Of a stretch of DNA of 13,528 nt, positions 1-5,057 are shown piece by piece. Under the pieces are notes generated by a model. That model did no database searches. It was not told the origin of the DNA and worked only from the letters and a program-made list of their open reading frames with translations. How positions within the stretch are numbered: the first letter of the stretch is position 1; each line of letters begins with the position of its first letter. This DNA comes from CAXMQS01 sp036446035 (GTDB lineage Bacteria; Actinomycetota; Acidimicrobiia; Spongiisociales; JAOTWH01): NCBI GenBank assembly GCA_036446035.1, contig JAZFSG010000071.1, forward strand, positions 1-13,528. Reading direction: 5' to 3'. The translations under genes and the position numbers were made by a program.

Positions 1-1
1 G

Positions 2-1117
2 ATGCCTGACGGTCTTGTAGAGAGGCTCGTCCTATTCGGCCACGAGTTGCGGGCCGAAGGCCTTTCAATCGGGTCCGGCGACGTCATGACGTTCTGTGCT
101 GCGGCCGCTGCACTCAATCCAGGAGAGATCCAGGATCTGTACTGGAGCGGGCGAACGACAATGGTCACAAGGCGCGATCAGATCCCTGTCTATGACCGAG
201 TGTTTCGTCGCTTTTTTCTCGACCAGTCAGACCCGCCGCCCGACGAGCCCACGCCGCCAGAGTCGACGGATAGCTCTGCAGTTCTGCAAGTCCCGGACAA
301 TGAACGCGGGACTGGGGAGGAGCAGGACGACACCAAGATCACGTTGGGTCTGGTCGGCGCCGATGCCGAGATCTGGCGGCACAAGTCGTTCTCGGCGTGC
401 ACGGCGTCGGAACTCAGAGCACTCAGGCGCATCATGGCTCGCATCCGCCTTACCCCACCGCAGAGGCGAAGCCGAAGGCGTGTTTCGGACAAGACCAGAG
501 GACGACCTGACATGCGACGGACGGTGCGAGAAACGATGCGCATGCACCGCGAACCGCCGAGGCTGTTCTGGACTGGCCGCAAGCTGCGCATCAGACCGTT
601 AGTGCTCATCCTGGACGTCTCCGGATCGATGTCGGACTACTCGCGCAACCTGCTGCAGTTCGCCTACTCCACAAGACGCGCCGCCGGGCGCGTCGAGGTG
701 TTCTGTTTTGGAACACGGCTGACTCGTATCACTTCAGCAATCGATCGGCGACTGCCCGACGACGCATTGAAGGACGCTGCCCGTGAGGTGTTCGACTGGG
801 ACGGCGGCACGCGTATCGGCGAGTCGCTCGACGAGTTTGTTCGCCACTGGGGCCGGTTGAGCCGCGGCTCGATCGTCGTGATCTGTTCCGACGGACTCGA
901 CAGAGGCGATCCGGCTGTACTCGCCACGGCCATGGAACGACTCGCACGTCTGTCACATCACGTCGTGTGGATGAACCCACACATGGGCGACGACGAGGAC
1001 TTCAGGCCAAACACGCTAGGCATGATGGCGGCAGCCCCAAGCATCGACACCATCGTTTCGGGACACAACCTCCGCAGCCTCGAGAAGTTCGCCGCGAGAG
1101 TCCCCGAGCTGCGGTGA
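2..1117 (+). CDS. coxE: CoxE-type VWA domain protein (CO dehydrogenase accessory)
   Basis: CoxE-type von Willebrand factor A protein, 371 residues. Known family role: CoxE works with the MoxR-like AAA+ ATPase CoxD in maturation of the Mo/Cu site of aerobic CO dehydrogenase. Seen: an N-terminal helical region typical of the family, an acidic Pro-rich linker (about residues 75-115), an Arg-rich stretch (about 140-195), then a VWA domain from about 198. The metal-ion-dependent adhesion site is complete: DVSGSM at 205-210, Thr in DGGT near 270, and Asp in CSDG near 297. The ATG at base 2 fits the family N-terminus, but its ribosome site is outside the window, so an upstream start cannot be excluded. 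Only four bases separate its stop from the next start, suggesting one operon. The XdhC and CoxG-like neighbours support the cox assignment. An unrelated VWA protein is less likely. Confidence 0.82.
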   Translation: MPDGLVERLVLFGHELRAEGLSIGSGDVMTFCAAAAALNPGEIQDLYWSGRTTMVTRRDQIPVYDRVFRRFFLDQSDPPPDEPTPPESTDSSAVLQVPDNERGTGEEQDDTKITLGLVGADAEIWRHKSFSACTASELRALRRIMARIRLTPPQRRSRRRVSDKTRGRPDMRRTVRETMRMHREPPRLFWTGRKLRIRPLVLILDVSGSMSDYSRNLLQFAYSTRRAAGRVEVFCFGTRLTRITSAIDRRLPDDALKDAAREVFDWDGGTRIGESLDEFVRHWGRLSRGSIVVICSDGLDRGDPAVLATAMERLARLSHHVVWMNPHMGDDEDFRPNTLGMMAAAPSIDTIVSGHNLRSLEKFAARVPELR

Positions 1118-1121
1118 GGAC

Positions 1122-1406
1122 ATGAAGTGGAGCGTCTCCCTGCAGGCCGAAGGTGACCGGGGCCTCGAACTCGCCGAGATCGTCGAGTTAGCCGATGCGG
1201 TGGCGCCATTGGATGGAATCGCGTCCGGGATGGGAACGATGACCTATGGGGCGCGGCTCAGCATCGAGGCCGGCTCGGCCGAAGAGGCTGTCGATCTGGC
1301 GGTTCTTGCGTTCGAGTCGGCGGCGGCGCAGGCCGACCTTCCGGTGTGGCCGATCACCCACACCGAGGTGATTGGCGAAGACGACGAGTTGTTAGACGAC
1401 GCGTGA
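1122..1406 (+). CDS. Small acidic protein of unknown function in cox operon
   Basis: A 94-residue acidic protein that I do not recognise. It starts with ATG four bases after the coxE stop, and the purine-rich GGTGAGG spanning that stop can serve as ribosome site, so translational coupling is likely. The pattern (a strand with alternating hydrophobics at the N-terminus, a helix rich in Glu and Ala, a Gly-rich turn around SGMGTMTYGARL, a second strand, then a long Ala-rich helix) suggests a compact alpha/beta ferredoxin-like fold; this is inference. There is no signal peptide or membrane segment. The acidic tail ends EDDELLDD. Its stop TGA overlaps the GTG start of the next gene. The position between coxE and a GIY-YIG-like gene is the only functional clue. 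Confidence 0.75.
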   Translation: MKWSVSLQAEGDRGLELAEIVELADAVAPLDGIASGMGTMTYGARLSIEAGSAEEAVDLAVLAFESAAAQADLPVWPITHTEVIGEDDELLDDA

Positions 1407-1843
1407 TTCGCCTGGGATCGCTGGCTGGTTACCCCTTCGAAGGGCCGCGGCTGCTTGCGGGATGGACCCCTCCGGCCGTTGCCGCAGTTTATGCCGTCAT
1501 GTATCGACCAGACGCCGACGGCAAACCCCAGGAATTTGCCGTCATCTATGTGGGCCACTCCGACGACCTGACTCGCGAACACCTTCCCTTCCGGCACCCG
1601 CAGGCAGGGTGCTGGAAGAAGCGCGCCGGGGATCGCTGGAACCTTCACATCTGTACGTATGAAGTGCCAGGCGGGTTGCTGTCGCACCGCGAGCAGATCA
1701 CCCATGAGTTGATTGCGGTTTACAAGCCCGGGTGCAACCCCGAGCAGTACAACCAGGTGTGGAAGGACGAGTGGATCGGTAGCTACATCGCGCCGACGAC
1801 TGGACCTCTCACCACCGAGCGCGACCCTTCGACGGGTCGGTGA
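1403..1843 (+). CDS. GIY-YIG-like small protein
   Basis: About 146 residues. The preferred start is GTG at 1403, which overlaps the TGA of the preceding gene (GTGA). An ATG 19 codons upstream exists, but the extra residues are an Arg-rich out-of-frame reading of the neighbour's acidic tail. The core resembles a GIY-YIG nuclease domain: VYAVMY near residues 29-34 in place of GIY, VIYVGHSDDL near 47-56 in place of YIG, Arg58, and a Glu-containing helix REQITHEL near 96-103 where the family's metal-binding Glu lies, followed by YKPGCNPEQYN. GIY-YIG nucleases cleave DNA with one metal ion. Here the first Gly is Ala, so activity is uncertain. There are no added DNA-binding domains. A nuclease-like protein translationally linked to cox accessory genes is unexpected. 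Fold assignment is moderate; cellular role is unknown. Confidence 0.7.
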   Translation: MIRLGSLAGYPFEGPRLLAGWTPPAVAAVYAVMYRPDADGKPQEFAVIYVGHSDDLTREHLPFRHPQAGCWKKRAGDRWNLHICTYEVPGGLLSHREQITHELIAVYKPGCNPEQYNQVWKDEWIGSYIAPTTGPLTTERDPSTGR

Positions 1844-1853
1844 GGGCCGAGAG

Positions 1854-2765
1854 TCAGGCCGATGCCGTCTGTGTGGCGACTATCTCTGCGGCAATTGCAA
1901 GCGCAATTTCCTGAGGGTTGCGCGCCCCGATGTCGAGGCCGGCTCGCCCCCGTATCCGACTCAGATCGGTGAACCCTCTGTAGGCCAGCCAGTCGGACCG
2001 ACTCTCTTGTAGATGCTTCGGCCCGACGCCACCGATGTACCCGACGTCGCTCTCAAGGGCCGCCATCAACCCTCCGCCACTTAATTCGAGATCATGGCCA
2101 AGGACAACAACACTGTCGAGTGGCGACAGGCCAGCGATGAGCCCCGAAGCTTCACGCGGGTTCCCCGCGGTGGCGGACTGCCAACCGATCGCCGAGGCGA
2201 GCCGCCGTAGCGAGTCTGCGATCTCCCCAGCACCCACGATGACCAGGGTGGATGTCGGCCACAGAACGGTGACCACAGTGTCGTCGAAGATCTCCGTGAT
2301 GCTGGCTCCGTGGCCGAACACACGACGTTCACTGTCGACGGCTTCGCTGATTGTGTCGGACGTGTACAAAGCCGTGCTGATAACGGAGTCGCCATCCAAT
2401 TGGCTGACGAGACACACCGGCTCACGGTCAAGGAGCTTTTGCCAGAGATCGTCGGGTAGCTCGGTCGCCGGAACCAGCAGGCAAGCGATCCCTACGGCGG
2501 GCTCGACGCCCGAGATCGCGGCGTCGCTCGGGCCGATGTCGAGCTTGCACAGTCGACCCTGACGTCCCTGGACCGCGGCCAACTCGATGAGCTGCCCATC
2601 GAGAGCTCCGGACATGAGCGACCCCAATCGGCCTCCTCCGGGCGTGATCGCTACTGCCTCGTTGGGGTCGGAGGGCTCCGCCTGCTGTCGGTCGACGATC
2701 CATGCGACATCAACGCGAGTCCCGGCGCGGATACACGTAGAAACACTCAACGCAATGCTGTACAT
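1854..2765 (-). CDS. XdhC/CoxI-family protein, Cys-less variant
   Basis: A 303-residue XdhC/CoxI-family protein. Family members are thought to bind molybdenum cofactor and assist its sulfuration and insertion into xanthine or CO dehydrogenase. Seen: an XdhC_CoxI N-terminal half, then a C-terminal Rossmann half with LVIVGAGEIADSL at about 174-186, GYIGGVG near 242-248, and the closing signature AGLDIGARNPQEIALAIAAEI around 275-295. The usual N-terminal GGCxE motif reads SGALD here (Ala54 in place of Cys), so a thiol-based role is doubtful. It lies against the flanking genes: convergent with the GIY-YIG-like gene (10-base gap) and divergent from the second XdhC gene. The ATG start sits six bases after a TAGAAT box on the same strand, so the mRNA is probably leaderless. 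Confidence 0.85.
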   Translation of the reverse strand: MYSIALSVSTCIRAGTRVDVAWIVDRQQAEPSDPNEAVAITPGGGRLGSLMSGALDGQLIELAAVQGRQGRLCKLDIGPSDAAISGVEPAVGIACLLVPATELPDDLWQKLLDREPVCLVSQLDGDSVISTALYTSDTISEAVDSERRVFGHGASITEIFDDTVVTVLWPTSTLVIVGAGEIADSLRRLASAIGWQSATAGNPREASGLIAGLSPLDSVVVLGHDLELSGGGLMAALESDVGYIGGVGPKHLQESRSDWLAYRGFTDLSRIRGRAGLDIGARNPQEIALAIAAEIVATQTASA

Positions 2766-2771
2766 CGATGG

Positions 2772-2777
2772 ATTCTA
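2772..2777 (-). promoter_or_regulatory. -10 box of leaderless promoter for the minus-strand XdhC gene
   Basis: Read on the minus strand this is TAGAAT, followed by exactly six bases and then the ATG at 2765. With the usual distance from -10 to start site, transcription would begin at or next to the A of ATG, leaving no room for a ribosome site. I see no convincing -35 hexamer. Confidence 0.55.
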
Positions 2778-2862
2778 CGCGCCCCCCTGGGACAAGCCTT
2801 TCAGTTCGCGCTGGTCGGTGAGCCAACGCCGTGACGTCGAAGCACCTCATCGGAGCCGACGG

Positions 2863-2868
2863 TAGAAT
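2863..2868 (+). promoter_or_regulatory. -10 box of leaderless promoter, divergent
   Basis: TAGAAT followed by six bases and a GTG at 2875. It has the same hexamer and the same spacing as the divergent promoter on the other strand. It would drive the small ORF at 2875 and the overlapping XdhC-YHS gene. No clear -35 element is visible. Confidence 0.55.
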
Positions 2869-2874
2869 CTTGGT

Positions 2875-2952
2875 GTGCGCAACATCGAGATGCCCTTGCT
2901 GCCGGATCGGGTGCGGGCGGCCATCGAGGAAGCCAGGGGTAGGGCGCTGTGA
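2875..2952 (+). CDS. Possible 25-codon leaderless ORF upstream of XdhC-YHS gene
   Basis: A 25-residue reading frame starting at GTG 2875, placed at the expected transcription start of the TAGAAT box. It encodes an amphipathic, Arg/Glu-rich peptide (MRNIEMPLLPDRV, then a helix-like IEEARGRAL). Its TGA overlaps the GTG start of the next gene at 2949 in the GTGA manner. It could be a true small protein, or a leader whose translation carries ribosomes to the next start, which has no convincing ribosome site of its own. I recognise no family. Confidence 0.45.
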   Translation: MRNIEMPLLPDRVRAAIEEARGRAL

Positions 2953-3866
2953 GTTATGAGGCGCTTCGCCAGGCAGCTGAGTGGTCGTCACAGGGCAAGC
3001 CCTTCGTGCTGGCCACCGTGGTGTGGCGCCGGGGCCCATCTTCGGGCAAGGCAGGAGCCTCTGCCTTGGTGGCTCCAGACGGCAGGATCAGTGGTTGGCT
3101 GGGCGGTGCCTGCGCCGAGCCGACTGTCGTACGGGAGGCTTTGGCTGCACTCGTCGATGGCCAGCCACGACTCCTACAGCTCGGATCGCCTGAGGAATTC
3201 GGGACCAGATTGGGAGAAGGCGTTGTGGCCGTGCCGATGGCCTGCGAGAGTGAGGGAGCTATGGAGGTATACCTGGACCCGGTGATCCCGTCACCGCAGC
3301 TTGTCGTAGTTGGTCGCTCTCCGGCAGCGGAAGCGTTGGTCGCGATGGGGGAGTCGCTGGGATGGCGCTCCCGTCGCATTGATGATCAGGAGAATGCCAT
3401 CGACCTCGGGCCCATCAGTGCGCGCGACTTCGTGGTGGTGGCGACCCAGGGCCACTACGACGAGGTAGCCCTCGACTCGGCGTTGGCGACCTCCGCTGGC
3501 TACGTTGGTCTCGTCGCCTCTCGCAAGCGAGCCGATTCCGTTCTCGAGTACTTGCGGAGCCGCGGCTCGAGCGATGAAGAGCTCATGCGTATCCACGCCC
3601 CCGCCGGCCTCGACCTGGGAAGCATCGATCACATCGAGATCGCCGTGGCCGTCCTGGCGGAGATCGTCGGGTTGAAGGCGGTCGGGGGATTGACCACGGG
3701 AGTCACCGTCCAACAACCGTTGACAGCCATCGACCCGGTGTGTCAGATGACCGTCGATGTAGCCACCGCGCACTTCGTCGCCGAGCATGACGGTGCCAAC
3801 TACTACTTCTGCGCTCATGGGTGTCAGAAGACCTTTGAGAGCAACCCAGCAGCCTTCGTGACATGA
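2949..3866 (+). CDS. XdhC/CoxI-family protein fused to C-terminal YHS domain
   Basis: A 305-residue fusion. Residues 1 to about 70 are the XdhC_CoxI domain with the conserved LGGACAEP (Cys55). Residues about 117-240 form the Rossmann-like half: LVVVGRSPAAEAL, GYVGLVASRKRA, IHAPAGLDLG and EIAVAVLAEIV. After a linker, residues 260-305 are a YHS domain: DPVCQM, then YYFCAHGCQKTFESNP, with Cys265, Cys288 and Cys292 as likely metal ligands. XdhC-family proteins mature molybdenum hydroxylases. YHS domains occur in copper-handling proteins, which is suggestive because aerobic CODH has a Mo-Cu site; a link is inference. The GTG start overlaps the stop of a small upstream ORF, and the stop overlaps the coxG-like ATG (ATGA). 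Unlike the divergent paralogue, it keeps the N-terminal Cys. Confidence 0.87.
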   Translation: MSYEALRQAAEWSSQGKPFVLATVVWRRGPSSGKAGASALVAPDGRISGWLGGACAEPTVVREALAALVDGQPRLLQLGSPEEFGTRLGEGVVAVPMACESEGAMEVYLDPVIPSPQLVVVGRSPAAEALVAMGESLGWRSRRIDDQENAIDLGPISARDFVVVATQGHYDEVALDSALATSAGYVGLVASRKRADSVLEYLRSRGSSDEELMRIHAPAGLDLGSIDHIEIAVAVLAEIVGLKAVGGLTTGVTVQQPLTAIDPVCQMTVDVATAHFVAEHDGANYYFCAHGCQKTFESNPAAFVT

Positions 3867-4450
3867 GCAACGTGAAGATCAGCAACGAGTTTGAGGTGAA
3901 GCGCCCGGTCGACGACGTCTGGGAGATGTTCCAGGACGTGCCATCGGTCGCGCAGTGTCTCGCCGGTGCCGAGATCACCGAAGACAGGGTGACAACTCCT
4001 ACGCGGGCTGCGTCGAGGTGAAGCCGGGGCCGATGAGCTCAAGATTCGAGGGCTAAGCCACCATCAGCCCTGATGCCGCCGCCAAGACCGGACATATCGA
4101 CACCAAGGGAGCCGACAAGGCCCCGGGGTAGTCGTGGCTCCGTCAAGGTCGACTATTCGTTGGTTGCATCCGATGGCGGCGCCACGGTCGCCGTCGACGC
4201 AGACACTTCCCTTTCGGGCGCCATAACCCAGTTAGGGCGCACCGGCCTCGTCGAGGAGATGCACGGGGACGACCTCGACAAGGCTTTGGGAGACTTCTGG
4301 ACTGGGACGGCGTGCCCGGAGAACGCAACGTTGAACCCAGGCGGCCAGCCATTTGGGAGTTTCGACGTGGTCCCCCCTAAACCGGCTGTCTCGAACCAAG
4401 GTCAACCGCACTGCCCGGTGTCGTTGGTAGCCATCTACCCGAGCTCCTGA
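3863..4450 (+). pseudogene. coxG: Broken coxG-like gene (SRPBCC family)
   Basis: The remains of a CoxG-type SRPBCC gene. CoxG proteins link CO dehydrogenase to the membrane and the quinone pool. The ATG overlaps the preceding stop (ATGA), and the first frame gives a good CoxG N-terminus (MSNVKISNEFEVKRPVDDVW, later DVPSVAQCLAGAEITED). Near 3986-3990 one G appears lost and the homology moves to another frame (DNSYAGCVEVKPGPM). That frame has a TAA at 4054-4056 where the family has Glu (FEG-stop-ATISPDAAAKTGHIDTKGADK). Near 4122-4128, in a C/G run, it shifts again and continues as GSRGSVKVDYSLVASDGG, AVDADTSLSGAI and LGRTGLVEEM. Beyond about 4270 the match fades, so the end is uncertain. Two frameshifts plus a substitution nonsense codon make a single sequencing error an unlikely explanation. 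Confidence 0.82.
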
Positions 4451-4480
4451 TCAGCCATCGTTAACTAGCCGACCAGGGAA

Positions 4481-4505
4481 CGGAGCGCCTATTGAGGGCG
4501 CTCCG
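4481..4505. terminator. Hairpin with 9-bp perfect stem, possible terminator
   Basis: CGGAGCGCC at 4481-4489 pairs perfectly with GGCGCTCCG at 4497-4505 across a seven-base loop, TATTGAG. It lies about 30 bases after the end of the broken coxG frame. No T-run follows on either strand, so it would be a GC-rich stem terminator of the kind often seen in actinomycetes, or simply a stable RNA hairpin. Confidence 0.5.
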
Positions 4506-4749
4506 ATCGCGCTGCCACCGCCCCCGATCGGGGATGCTCGTCTTCGTGGTCGGTCGGGGCCCTACTGTGTGAGCTGTCGAGGCACTGGCCGTTCGGAGAA
4601 GTTCTCGGATACCGGGTCCTGTGTTGTGCCTCCCCGATCAAGGTCCGCTCTTCGGGGGGCGGGACGTTGGCAGTACTCACCAAGCACCTCAGGGATTCCG
4701 CCGCGCCCTCCGGCCTTGGTGTCAACCTGTGCCCTCGGTGTCGCGCATC

Positions 4750-4768
4750 CTGCAAACACTCTGCAAAC
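4750..4768 (+). repeat. Two CTGCAAAC direct repeats, 11 bp apart
   Basis: CTGCAAAC at 4750-4757 and again at 4761-4768, one helical turn apart, about 130 bases before the left tRNA-Thr fragment. Short phased repeats near att sites can be arm-type binding sites of tyrosine integrases, but nothing here proves that. Confidence 0.4.
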
Positions 4769-4896
4769 GAACGGTGCCGGATGACTCCGTTCGTATACGT
4801 AGGGAGCCGGAAGGCGTTGTCGGAGAAGCTCTGGAGGTACGGGCGAATCCGGGAGTGCCGGACCGAGGCGGACGGTCCCGGATTAGCTCAAAGGAA

Positions 4897-4940
4897 CTTG
4901 TAATGAGCAGGTCGGGGGTTCGATTCCCTCCGCCAGCTCC
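4897..4940 (+). repeat. Left copy of 44-bp tRNA-Thr(TGT) 3' half, possible att site
   Basis: The bases read as the 3' half of a tRNA-Thr: anticodon loop CTTGTAA (anticodon TGT), 3' anticodon stem TGAGC, variable loop, T-arm GGGGG-TTCGATT-CCCTC, 3' acceptor strand CGCCAGC and the start of the tail, TCC. No matching 5' acceptor strand (GCTGGCG) lies upstream. A D-arm-like TTAGCTCA at 4883-4890 may be a relic or chance. The same 44 bases recur at 7960-8003 with two differences. The last base before the flank is not followed by A, so CCA is not encoded here. Confidence 0.75.
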
Positions 4941-4955
4941 CACGGAAGCCCCGTG
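4941..4955. terminator. Short hairpin after the left tRNA fragment
   Basis: CACGG pairs with CCGTG across AAGCC directly after the tRNA-like 3' end. CCCC and GGGG runs from 4949 to 4964 offer an alternative, longer pairing. It may be the original terminator of the tRNA gene. No T-run follows. Confidence 0.3.
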
Positions 4956-5044
4956 ACGCGGGGGCCCTCGCCCAAATCGCTTGTTGGCGTCGGTGGCTGA
5001 CCTGGAGGATTGTGGCTACTCGTAACGCGACAGCCCGGCTCTAG

Positions 5045-5050
5045 TAGCGT
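5045..5050 (+). promoter_or_regulatory. -10 box of leaderless promoter for LuxR regulator
   Basis: TAGCGT followed by seven bases and a GTG at 5058, in frame with the regulator. The spacing matches the other leaderless starts in the window. No clear -35 hexamer is seen. Confidence 0.45.
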
Positions 5051-5057
5051 CGGGCTC

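Larger units (their letters stand above)
4451..4881. other. Gene-free stretch between coxG remnant and tRNA fragment
   Basis: I find no convincing gene here. Open frames on both strands have no recognisable domain, ribosome site or family-like start, and those reaching 4940 are antisense readings of the tRNA fragment. The stretch holds a strong hairpin at 4481-4505, paired CTGCAAAC repeats at 4750-4768, and an inverted repeat CGAACGG/CCGTTCG at 4768-4774 and 4787-4793, followed by the palindrome CGTATACG at 4792-4799. Confidence 0.6.

Noticed and set aside
1346..1402. ATG at 1346 as start of the GIY-YIG-like protein
   Set aside because: It gives an Arg-rich extension that is only the neighbour's acidic tail read in another frame; GTG at 1403 has the GTGA overlap seen between other genes here.
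4879..4943. A complete tRNA-Thr gene at the left repeat
   Set aside because: The 3' half is good and TTAGCTCA looks like a D-arm start, but no 5' strand pairs with CGCCAGC and there is no room for D-arm plus anticodon stem between 4883 and 4897.
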